Positions 55,717 through 64,000 are shown, counted from the stretch's first letter. The stretch: DNA of 64,000 nt from Arthrobacter echini (GCF_004803505.1 NZ_SSWH01000007.1:62001-126000), one strand, 5' to 3'. Made by a program: numbers and translations. The notes: generated from the sequence alone by a model not told the origin.

Positions 55717-58700
55717 GACTCCACCACCTCGAGCTCCAGGCCTTCGGGCCGTTCGCCGACCGCCAGCAGGTGGACTTCGACGCGCTCTCGAGCCAGGGCC
55801 TGTTCCTCCTCAACGGTCCCACGGGCGCGGGGAAATCGAGCGTGCTCGACGCCGTCTGCTTCGCCCTGTACGGATCGGTACCCGGCGTGCGCCAGGGCGC
55901 CAAGCGGCTCAGGAGCGATCACGCTGCCGCGTCGGTCGCGCCCGAGGTCATGCTCGAGTTCTCCACCGCCGATCGTCGCTTCCGGGTGACCCGCTCACCC
56001 GCCTGGGAGCGGCCGTCACGGCGGGGGAGCGGCACGACCACGGAGCAGGCCCGGACGCTCCTCAGTGAACTCGTCGGGACCCGCTGGGTGGACAGATCCA
56101 CCCGGAACGACGAGGCGGGACTTGCGCTGCAGTCGGTCCTGGGCATGGACAAGGAGCAGTTCACCAAGGTGGTGATGCTCCCCCAGGGAGAGTTCGCGGC
56201 CTTCCTGCGCGCCGACGCCACCTCCAGGAGGGAGCTGCTGCAGCGACTGTTCTCGACGACGCGCTTCGAGGACCTCGAGCGATTGTTCGCGGAGCAGAGT
56301 CTTCGGCTCTCACGTGACGTCGCAGAGCAGGAGGGCAGGCTGGATCGACTGCTGCAGCGCGCGGTCGACGAGGCAGAACGCCATGGTCTCGCAACCGATG
56401 CCGAAACGGTGTCCACGGACGTCGACTCGCCGACCGACCGGGCGGCGTCCATGGACGCCCTCGTGGCTGCGGTGCGGAGCCGACGGGACACCGTCGCCGA
56501 GGAGCACATGGCTCTCCAGGAACAGAGTGTGCTCGCCGACGGCGCTCTGGCCTCGCTTTGCGGCAGACGCACGCGCCACGGGTTGCTCAGCTCTCTTCGG
56601 CAGCAGCAGCGTGAGCAGGATCAGCAGGCGGCGGGGATCGCGACGATGAGTGAGGCCCTGCGCCGTCATGACAGGGCGCAGTCGCTCGCCGCTGATCTGC
56701 GCCTCGACGAGGAGATGAGAGCGGGCGTCGAGCATGCCGCTGCAGCACACGCTGCCGCCCTCGAACGGACCCGCGACAATGGCACTGCTCTGAAGTACCT
56801 CGAGGCGGATCCCGCTGGGCCGGGCGCCCCGGAGCTCTCCGGTGAAGCACTGACCGGGGCCTGTGCCGCCTCGGCTGCTGCGCTGGCCGTCCTGCGGGCG
56901 GCGCTTCCCGACGAGCAGCGGCTGCTCGGGATCCGCTCCGAGATCCGGACACTGGGTTCGAGTATCGATGATCTCGATGATCGGGTCCGGGACACCACCG
57001 AGGCGCTGGCCCTCGTCCAGCGCCGGCGCGCGAGCGATCTCGACAGTCTCGTCCCTCTCCGCAGGGCAGCCGAGGGCGTCCCTCGGCTGCGTGCCGAGCG
57101 GGACGCCGCAACCGCCGCCGAGCAGGCGGTACAGGACCATCGGTCGGCGCAACTACGCCGCACTGCAGCCGACGAGCGTTTCCGGGAGGCGTCCGAGCAC
57201 TTCCTGACCCTCAAGCAGCACTGGCTGTCGATCCTCCAGCGCAGGCTCGAACAGGCAGCGGATGAACTGGCGGAGCACCTCGTGGACGGCGAGCCGTGTC
57301 CGGTCTGCGGCAGTCCGGACCACCCGGACCCCGTGTCCTCGTCCGGCGGGGAAAGGGTCACGCTGGATCAGGAGCAGTCCGCACGCAGGGATCAGGACGA
57401 CGCGGAGGCCGCGATGCACGCGGCGCGGGACGTGCGCGAGTCCGTGCTGCTCCAGCTCGCGGAGTTCGGAGCGGCCATCGGCGAGCTCACCCCCGAGCAG
57501 GCGGCGGAGGCAACCCGGGCCGCGGAGCGGCGGCTGGACGAGGCCGAGGCCGCGGATGCCCGGTCCGCGGTGGTCGAGGAGAACGTGGAGCGGCTCACGC
57601 AGGAGGCCGAACAGCGGGCAGCCGAAGTCGAGGACCTGCGCGAGCGACGGAACGATGCAGGGTCACGCCGCTCCTCGCTGCAGGAGCTGGAGGCCGAACT
57701 GGAGCTACGCCGCGCCGGACTCCTGGCAGGTGCGCCTTCCCTGGCCCACCGGATCGAGGACGTCCAGGGCGCTTCGGAGGACCTGGCCGCGCTCCGGTAC
57801 GCGGAGGAGACACTGAGCCGCGCCCGCGCCGATCACGCAGCCTCGCGCCGGCGGCTCGAGGAGGCCCTGCGCGAGACCCTGTTCGACTCCGTCGACGAGG
57901 CTCGCACCGCGCTTCTGGCGGTGGAGCACCGTGACCGGATCGAACGATCGATCAGGGAGCACGAGGTCACCGGGCACCGCCTCGACGCGGCATGGGACGA
58001 CGACGCGGTGCGCGAGGCTCTCGCCGAGGAGCAGGCGGGTCTGCGGGCGCCGACCGACGAGGAGGAGAGAGTCGCCGCGGACAGCGCCGACGACCAGCGC
58101 GCACGGGCGCAGCAGGCCGGTATCAGTGCAGAGGTCCTGGCGCACTCGGTGACGCAGCTCGAGGCGTACTCGCGCCGGCTCGCAGACCTCGAACGGGCGG
58201 TCGGCCCCCTCCGCGAACGGGCCCGCCTCGTCAGTGCGGTGGCGGAGACAGCACGCGGCGCCGGGGAGAACGCCTACAGGATGCCGCTGGCGACCTACGT
58301 CCTCGCCTCACGCCTGGAGCAGGTGGCAGCGGCCGCCACCGAGCGGCTCGTGGAGATGTCGGACGGGCGCTACCAGCTCGTCCACAGCGACGCACGGGCG
58401 GGCAACAGGAGATCCGGTCTCGGGCTGAACGTGATCGACGGATGGACGGGCAGCAGGCGGGACACCTCCACGCTCTCGGGGGGAGAATCCTTCATGGCCT
58501 CCCTCGCCCTCGCCCTCGGGCTCGCCGACGTGGTGCAGCAGGAGGCGGGGGGCCTGGACATCGAGACGCTCTTCATCGACGAGGGTTTCGGGTCCCTCGA
58601 CGAGCAGGCACTCGAGCAGGTCATGGATGCTCTCGAGGGTCTGCGCAGCGGCGGCCGGGTGGTGGGGCTGGTCAGCCACGTACCCGAGATGAAGCAGCGC

Positions 58701-58778
58701 ATCGGTGCGCAACTGCAGGTCGTGAAGGGACGGCAGGGATCGGTTCTTCGTCTCGTGGACGAACCGGCCCGGGTGTAA
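55713..58778 (+). CDS. sbcC: Exonuclease SbcC (Rad50-type ATPase)
   Basis: SMC-like ATPase partner of SbcD. 1021 aa. The N-terminal Walker A is GPTGAGKS (residues 35-42), preceded by LELQAFGPFADRQQVDFDAL. Two long coiled-coil arms flank the zinc hook CPVC (residues 529-532). The C-terminal signature LSGGE starts at L921, with Walker B LFIDEGFGSLDEQ. The start is GTG 55713, overlapping the SbcD stop; the long upstream open frame is the sbcD region read out of frame. The TAA stop overlaps a -10 element for the next gene. Confidence 0.95.
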   Translation: MRLHHLELQAFGPFADRQQVDFDALSSQGLFLLNGPTGAGKSSVLDAVCFALYGSVPGVRQGAKRLRSDHAAASVAPEVMLEFSTADRRFRVTRSPAWERPSRRGSGTTTEQARTLLSELVGTRWVDRSTRNDEAGLALQSVLGMDKEQFTKVVMLPQGEFAAFLRADATSRRELLQRLFSTTRFEDLERLFAEQSLRLSRDVAEQEGRLDRLLQRAVDEAERHGLATDAETVSTDVDSPTDRAASMDALVAAVRSRRDTVAEEHMALQEQSVLADGALASLCGRRTRHGLLSSLRQQQREQDQQAAGIATMSEALRRHDRAQSLAADLRLDEEMRAGVEHAAAAHAAALERTRDNGTALKYLEADPAGPGAPELSGEALTGACAASAAALAVLRAALPDEQRLLGIRSEIRTLGSSIDDLDDRVRDTTEALALVQRRRASDLDSLVPLRRAAEGVPRLRAERDAATAAEQAVQDHRSAQLRRTAADERFREASEHFLTLKQHWLSILQRRLEQAADELAEHLVDGEPCPVCGSPDHPDPVSSSGGERVTLDQEQSARRDQDDAEAAMHAARDVRESVLLQLAEFGAAIGELTPEQAAEATRAAERRLDEAEAADARSAVVEENVERLTQEAEQRAAEVEDLRERRNDAGSRRSSLQELEAELELRRAGLLAGAPSLAHRIEDVQGASEDLAALRYAEETLSRARADHAASRRRLEEALRETLFDSVDEARTALLAVEHRDRIERSIREHEVTGHRLDAAWDDDAVREALAEEQAGLRAPTDEEERVAADSADDQRARAQQAGISAEVLAHSVTQLEAYSRRLADLERAVGPLRERARLVSAVAETARGAGENAYRMPLATYVLASRLEQVAAAATERLVEMSDGRYQLVHSDARAGNRRSGLGLNVIDGWTGSRRDTSTLSGGESFMASLALALGLADVVQQEAGGLDIETLFIDEGFGSLDEQALEQVMDALEGLRSGGRVVGLVSHVPEMKQRIGAQLQVVKGRQGSVLRLVDEPARV

Positions 58779-58781
58779 ACT
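58776..58781 (+). promoter_or_regulatory. -10 element for the MFS gene overlapping the sbcC stop
   Basis: TAAACT begins with the sbcC TAA stop codon. It would give a leader of about 60 nt before ATG 58848, which has GGAAAG upstream. Confidence 0.4.
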
Positions 58782-58847
58782 TGGGATGCTACGGGTCGGG
58801 CGCATCGGGAGGAGGGACGATGCGCGTCGAATGGACCCGGAAAGCAC

Positions 58848-60176
58848 ATGTACAAGAATCCTTCACCAGTCTCCTCCGAGCACCCGACCCCTGATCCGAG
58901 GGGACGGGATACAGCACCTGTCCGGCGTTCGCGCCTCGGCAGGTTCGGCGTTCTGCCCCGACTCGCAGGGTCCTCCTTCCTCGTCATCGGCTTCTTCGCC
59001 AGGCTTCCGCTGGCGATGCTCACCGTCGGCGCTCTGACGCTGGTCACCACCGCCAGTGGCTCCTACGCCGCCGGTGGGTTCGCGGCCGGCGCCGTCGGCC
59101 TCGGCTCCGCGCTGGGAGCACCACTGCTCGGGTTCCTCGCCGACAGGCTGGGCCAGCGCAGCGTCCTGCTGGTCTCGGCAGTCCTGAACACGCTGGGTAT
59201 CGCCGCCCTCGTGGTCGTGACCCTGCTGACCGAGGACTTCAGCTCCGGTGCGCTCGCTGTGGTCCTGGTCTCGGCGTTCGCGATGGGGTTCACCTGCCCG
59301 CAGATCGGCCCCCTGGCCCGGGTGCGCTGGATGGCCATGACGCGGCGCCGTCCACGCACCGTGCTGGACACCGCCCTGTCCTACGAGGGGACCGCGGATG
59401 AGCTCACTTTCGTCCTCGGGCCCGCGCTCGTGGGTCTGCTCGCGAGCCTGATAGCTCCGTGGCTGCCCCTCGCCGTCGCCGCGGTCCTCACGATCACCCT
59501 CGTGAGCGCCTTCGCCGTCCACCCCACGGTCCTGCACAGCGACGCGCGGTCGAGCCCGTCCCATGACGATGACACCGACGATCCCGAGGTTTCGAGCGCG
59601 GCGTCCAGGCGTGTCCGCACGGTGTTCGTGCTGCTGCCGGTGGCCGGCATGCTGGCGATGGGAACGTTCTTCGGTTCCACGCAGACGTTCCTCACAGCGT
59701 TCCTGGGGCAGTTCGACGCCGCCGAGTCCGCGGGCCTGGTCTACGCCACCCTGGCGCTGAGCTCGGCGTTCGCGGCGCTCTCGGTGGCGTACTGGCCCGA
59801 GAGGTTCGCCCACACGCGGCGCTGGATCGTCTCGGCCGTCGGGATGACCGCGGCGGCCTCGGCACTCGCCCTCCCGGGCGGGATCATCGGCATGATGGTG
59901 GTGCTGTTCGTCCTGGGGATCTTTGTCGGACCGACCATGGTCACGATCTTCTCGATCGGTTCGGTGGTCGCTCCGCCCACCGGACTGGGCACCGTCATGA
60001 CGATGCTCGCGAGCGGGATCGTCGCCGGCACTGCCCTCGGCGCCGGTCTGGCGGGAGCGCTCGCCGAGACCTCCGGCGCCGCGGCCGCCTCGATCGTGCC
60101 ACTCGGAGCAGCAGCAGCCCTGCTCCTGCTCGGCGGCGTGGCAGCCGTCGCGCTCAGGAAGGTCTCCCGCGACTGA
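58848..60176 (+). CDS. MFS transporter
   Basis: 442 aa, 12 predicted membrane helices. The loop 2-3 motif is LLGFLADRLGQRSVLL, and TCPQIGPLARVRWMAM follows in helix 4-5. A charged cytoplasmic centre (HSDARSSPSHDDDTDDPEV) separates the two six-helix halves. An N-terminal basic/polar region of about 35 residues precedes the first helix. It is a generic small-molecule efflux or uptake protein; substrate unknown. Confidence 0.87.
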   Translation: MYKNPSPVSSEHPTPDPRGRDTAPVRRSRLGRFGVLPRLAGSSFLVIGFFARLPLAMLTVGALTLVTTASGSYAAGGFAAGAVGLGSALGAPLLGFLADRLGQRSVLLVSAVLNTLGIAALVVVTLLTEDFSSGALAVVLVSAFAMGFTCPQIGPLARVRWMAMTRRRPRTVLDTALSYEGTADELTFVLGPALVGLLASLIAPWLPLAVAAVLTITLVSAFAVHPTVLHSDARSSPSHDDDTDDPEVSSAASRRVRTVFVLLPVAGMLAMGTFFGSTQTFLTAFLGQFDAAESAGLVYATLALSSAFAALSVAYWPERFAHTRRWIVSAVGMTAAASALALPGGIIGMMVVLFVLGIFVGPTMVTIFSIGSVVAPPTGLGTVMTMLASGIVAGTALGAGLAGALAETSGAAAASIVPLGAAAALLLLGGVAAVALRKVSRD

Positions 60177-60212
60177 GCTGAGCAGTGGCTGTCCATCCCC
60201 ATGTCAGGAGCA

Positions 60213-60218
60213 TAGGAT
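60213..60218 (+). promoter_or_regulatory. Possible -10 element for the small acidic protein
   Basis: TAGGAT, about 45 nt before ATG 60263. Confidence 0.4.
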
Positions 60219-60262
60219 CGATGCGGATTCACAGTGCAGAAGGACACGATGCGGGAGGCGAC

Positions 60263-60445
60263 ATGAGTACCGAAGGCACACAGCACCAGGGCGAGGACGA
60301 CGCGGACAGGCCGGAGGGGAACGAGCCGGACGGGACGGGGCCCGAGGGCACCATCCCCGTCAGCGACGACGGCGTTGCCGCAGCCTCGAGCGACGAACCG
60401 AGCCACTTCAACCCCGAGGAGGACGAGGGCGGCTCCGAGCAGTAG
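60263..60445 (+). CDS. Small acidic hypothetical protein
   Basis: 60 aa, rich in Asp, Glu and Gly (QHQGEDDADRPEGNEPDG), predicted to be disordered and strongly acidic. The C-terminus ends SHFNPEEDEGGSEQ. It resembles no enzyme family I recognise. Support for its being real: GGGAGG 4 nt before ATG 60263, a -10-like TAGGAT upstream, and a stop before a convergent gene. The frame is open back to 60185, but that extension lacks context. Function unknown. Confidence 0.55.
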   Translation: MSTEGTQHQGEDDADRPEGNEPDGTGPEGTIPVSDDGVAAASSDEPSHFNPEEDEGGSEQ

Positions 60446-60477
60446 TCGGCGGAGTCCGTCGTCGGGAACGTAGCCCG

Positions 60478-61275
60478 CTACGCGAGGAAGTCGAGCGCAG
60501 CGAGCTTGAAGGTCCTCGAGGTGATCGCGCTGGCGTGGGTCCTGCCCGGAAGGGTCATGATCCTGGCGTCCGGAGCCGACTGAACGAGGTCGTCCAGACC
60601 GAGAGCGTACGGGTCCTGGTCGCCGGCGACCAGGAGCACCGGCATCCCCGGCACGGCATGATGCGGGTCGAACGGCTCGGTCTTGATCGCCGAGACCATA
60701 GCCAGGAGCGAGGGCAGATCATTGTCCGGTCCCAGCCGGGCCATCCGCAGCAGATCCACGGTGATCCCGTCGTCGGGCTCGGGCCCCCCGGCAAGGAAGC
60801 GCTCGGCACCTGCCAGGTCGAACGTCGCGAGCGGGTCGCCCGCACCCGGCCCACCGAGCACCATGCGCCGGACGAACTCCGGTTGGGTGGCACCGAACTC
60901 CCAGGCAAGCCGCGAACCGAGCGAGTAGCCGATCACGTCCACGCCGGAGGACGGCTCGTTTTCACGAAGCGGTCGCACGCGCTCGTCGGCCAGCATCTGG
61001 AGGATGTCCGCGCGCATCCGGCTCGGCGTGTAGGCGCCGGCATCGGCGGGCGCCGCGCTGGCGCCGTGCGCCGGGAGATCGATCATGAGCACGTTCCGGC
61101 CCGCCTCGTTGAGGATCCGCACCCACCCCGTGTCCACCCAGTTCTGCTCCGACGACGACCCGAAGCCGTGCAGGAGCAGCACCGGTGGTGCCGGGAGAGC
61201 GTCGGGGGCGTCGCTGCGTGACATGGTCAGCTGGGGGTCGTTGCCCTCCACAGTGTGTACGGGGTGATGATCCAT
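60478..61275 (-). CDS. Alpha/beta hydrolase
   Basis: 265 aa. It contains PVLLLHGFGSSSEQNWVDTGW, the nucleophile motif GYSLGSRLAWEFG, and catalytic His in PGRTHASAI; the acid is probably the Asp in VAGDQDPYALGLDDL. It looks like an esterase or C-C bond hydrolase of the classical alpha/beta type; substrate unknown. The start is ATG 61275, 6 nt after TACGAT. Upstream extension to 61368 is not supported. Confidence 0.87.
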   Translation of the reverse strand: MDHHPVHTVEGNDPQLTMSRSDAPDALPAPPVLLLHGFGSSSEQNWVDTGWVRILNEAGRNVLMIDLPAHGASAAPADAGAYTPSRMRADILQMLADERVRPLRENEPSSGVDVIGYSLGSRLAWEFGATQPEFVRRMVLGGPGAGDPLATFDLAGAERFLAGGPEPDDGITVDLLRMARLGPDNDLPSLLAMVSAIKTEPFDPHHAVPGMPVLLVAGDQDPYALGLDDLVQSAPDARIMTLPGRTHASAITSRTFKLAALDFLA

Positions 61276-61281
61276 GCCCTC

Positions 61282-61287
61282 ATCGTA
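61282..61287 (-). promoter_or_regulatory. -10 element of leaderless hydrolase gene
   Basis: TACGAT with a 6-nt spacer to ATG 61275. Confidence 0.55.
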
Positions 61288-61368
61288 GGGCCGGCGGGAC
61301 GCCTCGCCCGCCTCGTGCCTGCACCATGTCGGAGCAGGACCCCGGCGTCGGTGCGCTGCCGGACACAC

Positions 61369-62289
61369 TCACCCCGCCGGCTGCAGGGCCGCGTAGTCCA
61401 CACCGGTCAGTTCGACGCTCCGGTTCCACAGCCGCACGGCGATGTCGCGATCGAGGACGCGCGTGGCCGGTGCCACCAGGCGCGGGGCGCCGCGCGTCTC
61501 ACCGGGACCGGAGGGACCGTAGTAGTCTCCGCCGTGGACCTCCGGTGAGGTGGCCGCGTAGAGCGTCGGCAACGCCCCGGCGGCGTCGGACTGCGTCAAC
61601 CGCTTGAAGAGGTTACCGACGACGTCGAACACGGCCGGAGTGTTCATGCCCGCGGTCAGATTCGTGTTGGCCACGCCAGGGTGTGCGGCCACGGAGGTCA
61701 GCTCCCATCCCGCGTCCCGCGCGCGCCGGTCGAGTTCGACCATGAAGTACAGATTGGCGATCTTGCTCTGCCCGTAGGCCTTCCAGCGCCGGTAGCCATG
61801 CTCCGACTGCAGATCGTCGAAGTCGATCCGGCCGCGCTTGTGGGCGAGGCTGGACAGCGTCACGACGCGCGCCGATCCGGCCTCCCGCAGGTGCTCGAGC
61901 AGGAGCCCGGTCAGAGCGAAGTGTCCCAGATGATTGGTGCCGAACTGCAGTTCGAAACCGTCGGAGGTCGTGCCCTTGGGTGTCGCCATGATGCCGGCGT
62001 TGTTCACCAGTACGTGGAGTGGTCCGCTGAAAGCGGCGGCGAACTCCCTGATGGATGCCAGGCTCGCCAGGTCGAGGATGCGCATCTCGACCTGATCGCT
62101 GCCGGTCCGGGCGCGCACGCGTTTCTCGGCCTCGCGTCCGCGCTGTTCGTCGCGGCAGGCAAGCACCACCTGCGCTCCGGCGCGGGCGAGCCCGATCGAG
62201 GTCTGGAGCCCGAGACCGCTGTTGGCGCCGGTGACCACCACCCGCATGCCGGTCAGGTCGCCGATCGCATCCGCTGTGAAGCCACTCAT
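61369..62289 (-). CDS. Short-chain dehydrogenase/reductase
   Basis: 306 aa. The Rossmann motif is VVVTGANSGLGLQTS. NNAG is intact (VLVNNAGIMATPKG). LQFGTNHLGHFALTGLLL and the catalytic KAYGQSKIANLYFM (YxxxK) follow, and STOP-proximal LWNRSVELTGVDY is conserved in WW-domain-oxidoreductase-like SDRs. Start ATG 62289 has AGAGGAA 5-6 nt upstream. The same architecture as the SDR at 52480-53394 suggests paralogues. Substrate unknown. Confidence 0.9.
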   Translation of the reverse strand: MSGFTADAIGDLTGMRVVVTGANSGLGLQTSIGLARAGAQVVLACRDEQRGREAEKRVRARTGSDQVEMRILDLASLASIREFAAAFSGPLHVLVNNAGIMATPKGTTSDGFELQFGTNHLGHFALTGLLLEHLREAGSARVVTLSSLAHKRGRIDFDDLQSEHGYRRWKAYGQSKIANLYFMVELDRRARDAGWELTSVAAHPGVANTNLTAGMNTPAVFDVVGNLFKRLTQSDAAGALPTLYAATSPEVHGGDYYGPSGPGETRGAPRLVAPATRVLDRDIAVRLWNRSVELTGVDYAALQPAG

Positions 62290-62363
62290 CGAATTCCTCT
62301 CGCCTGGCACGCCCTGCCCGGACGGGTGCTGCCCGCCCGACGTCGAGGAACGCCGCCCGTACC

Positions 62364-62369
62364 AGCATA
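62364..62369 (-). promoter_or_regulatory. Possible -10 element for the SDR gene
   Basis: TATGCT on the minus strand, about 75 nt before ATG 62289. Confidence 0.3.
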
Positions 62370-62401
62370 GGGTCGGGCGGGGAGCCGCTGCACGTCGATC
62401 G

Positions 62402-62884
62402 TCACCGGCCCAGGCGCGCGCTGATCCTGTCGGTCAGCGACTTCAGTTCTTCCATCTCGCCGGCGTCCAGGATCGGACCCAGCACCTCCTGGATACGATG
62501 CACGTGGGCGGATCCGATGCGTCGCTGCAGTGCTCGTCCTTCATCCGTCAGGGCCACCTCGACCCCGCGCTGATCGCTCCGGGCCGGCCGCTTCTGCAGC
62601 AGGTTCTTGGCCTCCAGGCGATCGACCATCCTGCTCAGACTCGGCTGGCTGATCAGCAGGTGATTGTTCAGTTCGTTCAGGCGGGTCCAGCCGGCGGGAC
62701 GGCGGGTCAGATTGAACAGGACGTCGTACTCGGCGATCGGAAGCTCACCGAACGCGGGGTCCTGCCGGATGCGGCGCATCAGGGACACCTGTGCCCTGAA
62801 GAGCGACTCCCAGGTCTCCGCCGACTGGCGCACCGACGGCGTACCGTCCTTCGGACTGTCCGGTTCAACCACCATGTCCGACAT
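62402..62884 (-). CDS. MarR-family transcriptional regulator
   Basis: 160 aa. A winged-helix DNA-binding domain: ELPIAEYDVLFNLTRRPAGW, LNELNNHLLISQPSLSRMVD (recognition helix) and RLEAKNLLQKRPARSDQRGV (wing), with dimerisation helices at both ends. The start is ATG 62884, directly after AGGAGGAGG; ATG 62875 is an alternative. It lies 22 nt downstream of the RND transporter gene in the same direction, so it probably regulates that operon in response to a ligand. Confidence 0.92.
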   Translation of the reverse strand: MSDMVVEPDSPKDGTPSVRQSAETWESLFRAQVSLMRRIRQDPAFGELPIAEYDVLFNLTRRPAGWTRLNELNNHLLISQPSLSRMVDRLEAKNLLQKRPARSDQRGVEVALTDEGRALQRRIGSAHVHRIQEVLGPILDAGEMEELKSLTDRISARLGR

Positions 62885-62906
62885 CCTCCTCCTTCGATCC
62901 GCTTCG

Positions 62907-64000
62907 TCAGGCCGCACCGGCGGCAGTGCGTCGCAGGGCACGGTCCTCGCGGCGGCCCTCCACGAGCCTGTAGAGCACCGGAACGAGGATCAGCGTCAGC
63001 GCCGTCGACGAGATGAGCCCCCCGATGACGACGACGGCCAGCGGCCGGGAGATGAATCCACCCTCACCGGTCAGTCCCAGTGCCATCGGGATGAGCGCGA
63101 AGATCGTGGCGAGGGCCGTCATCAGGATGGGGCGCAGCCTGCGCCGTGCTCCCTCGCGGATGGCCTCCGCGACCCGCAGTCCGGGGACACCGTCCCGCGG
63201 CAGCCGGTACTGGTTGATCAGGTCGATGAGCACGATCGCGTTGGTGACCACGATACCGACGAGCATCAGCATGCCGATCAGCGACGGAAGACCGAGCGGG
63301 ATCCCCGTGATCAGCAGCAGTGCGATCGCACCCGTCGCGGCGAACGGGATGGACACCAGCAGGATCAGCGGCTGCACCAGGCTCTTGAAGGTCGCCACCA
63401 TGATCACGTAGACAATGGCGATGGCAGCCCAGAGCGCGAGGAACAACTGCCCGAAGGACTCGGCCTGCTCGGCCGTCGCCCCGCCGACGGTGGCTTCGGC
63501 GCCGTCGGGCAGGTCGATGCCCTCGAGCCGGTCCGTCACGGCGGTCGACAGCGTGCCGAGGTCGTCGTCGACGGGAGTGATCGATACCCGTGCGGTGCGC
63601 TCACCGTCGGAGCTGGTGATCGTGAGCGGAACCTCGACCTCCTCGACCGAGGCGACATCCGTGAGGGGAATGGGCCCCTGGGCTGTAGGCAGCTGGAGCG
63701 TGCGCAACTGCTCCAGGCTCGTGATCTCCGTGCCCTCGCCGACCAGGACCGGGAAGTCGTCGGCGTTGAAGCGGACGCTCCCGGCCGGAATGGGGCTGAT
63801 GCTCCCTCCGAGCAGTGCTGCGATCTGTCCCTCGGTCAGGCCGGCTTCGACGGCTGCCGCACGATCGACGTCGATCTGGACCTGGGGCTGGGCCGCCGAG
63901 AGGTTGCTCGTGATCTCTCCGGTGCCGTCGAGGCCTTCCATTCCCTCGAGGACGGCGGCATTGGCGGCGTCGAGGGAATCGGGGTCGGGGGCGGTGATGT
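62907..64000 (-). CDS. RND-family efflux transporter, C-terminal part (5' end outside window)
   Basis: AcrB/MMPL-type proton-driven efflux pump. The visible part is 363 codons. The frame is still open at base 64000, reading ITAPDPDSLDAAN, so the gene continues past the window. It contains the docking/porter-domain region (ITSSDGERTARVSITPV) and the last six membrane helices, including IAIVYVIMVATFKSLVQPL, GIVVTNAIVLIDLINQYR, and GGLISSTALTLILVPVLY. This is the actinobacterial AcrB-like form with conserved GIVVTNAIVL in TM10-11. Co-operonic with the downstream MarR regulator. Confidence 0.9.
   Translation of the reverse strand, partial: ITAPDPDSLDAANAAVLEGMEGLDGTGEITSNLSAAQPQVQIDVDRAAAVEAGLTEGQIAALLGGSISPIPAGSVRFNADDFPVLVGEGTEITSLEQLRTLQLPTAQGPIPLTDVASVEEVEVPLTITSSDGERTARVSITPVDDDLGTLSTAVTDRLEGIDLPDGAEATVGGATAEQAESFGQLFLALWAAIAIVYVIMVATFKSLVQPLILLVSIPFAATGAIALLLITGIPLGLPSLIGMLMLVGIVVTNAIVLIDLINQYRLPRDGVPGLRVAEAIREGARRRLRPILMTALATIFALIPMALGLTGEGGFISRPLAVVVIGGLISSTALTLILVPVLYRLVEGRREDRALRRTAAGAA

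Overview
The window is 64 kb of high-GC chromosomal DNA from an actinobacterium, most probably order Micrococcales, family Micrococcaceae (Arthrobacter-like). This placement is inference. It rests on the GC-rich codon use, the actinobacterial marker families (NucS mismatch endonuclease, DUF2550, DUF3039, DUF2017, DUF6318, DUF222-HNH), a Rho factor with a long Arg/Asn/Asp-rich insertion, and the gene order. Coding density is very high. Neighbouring genes are often joined by ATGA or GTGA stop/start overlaps. I see no tRNA, rRNA, CRISPR array, prophage or insertion sequence.

Layout. 1-6.5 kb: argS (cut by the left edge), lysA, hom, thrC, thrB, a tightly packed aspartate-family amino-acid operon. 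6.5-13.1 kb: rho, prfA, prmC, a GT2 glycosyltransferase and the tsaC/sua5 gene, covering transcription termination, peptide release and tRNA modification. 11.3-18.1 kb: a surface-glycan group consisting of two related GT2 enzymes, an NAD-binding epimerase-like protein, a CapD/FlaA1-type membrane nucleotide-sugar dehydratase and a WecA-type lipid-linked sugar-phosphate transferase. 18.3-26.3 kb: the complete F1Fo ATP synthase operon (two accessory membrane proteins, then atpB-E-F-H-A-G-D-C), followed by a DUF2550 membrane protein. 26.8-36.7 kb: nagA, nucS (non-canonical mismatch repair), a small zinc-binding protein, two membrane proteins, a CxxC-less thioredoxin/TPR protein and an ABC exporter pair. 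36.7-39.9 kb: the most accessory-looking part, with a DUF6318 lipoprotein and a secreted PKD-domain protein (both with an AT-rich stretch and rare codons), opposed by a DUF222-HNH gene. 40-52 kb: a housekeeping block with DUF3039, an MFS exporter, an SF2 helicase, pncA/pncB NAD salvage, clpS, DUF2017, murI, an MBL hydrolase, rph, rdgB, a DedA protein, a GNAT enzyme and an exonuclease-BRCT fusion. 52-64 kb: two SDR enzymes, a degenerate ADP-ribosylglycohydrolase-like protein, sbcD-sbcC, a second MFS transporter, a small acidic protein, an alpha/beta hydrolase, a MarR regulator and an RND efflux pump cut by the right edge.

The most notable cross-cutting observation is that about fifteen genes carry a -10-like hexamer (TAGACT, TAGAAT, TACACT and similar) placed 6-8 nt before the start codon, mostly with no Shine-Dalgarno sequence. 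That is the signature of leaderless transcription, and it fixes several start codons that a longest-ORF choice would miss. Other points worth following are the apparently inactivated ADP-ribosylglycohydrolase, the CxxC-less thioredoxin, the repeat-bearing Rho insertion, the zinc protein divergent from nucS, and the 36.7-39.9 kb candidate insertion. I did not find a clearly new multi-gene defence or mobile system; most of the window reads as core genome.
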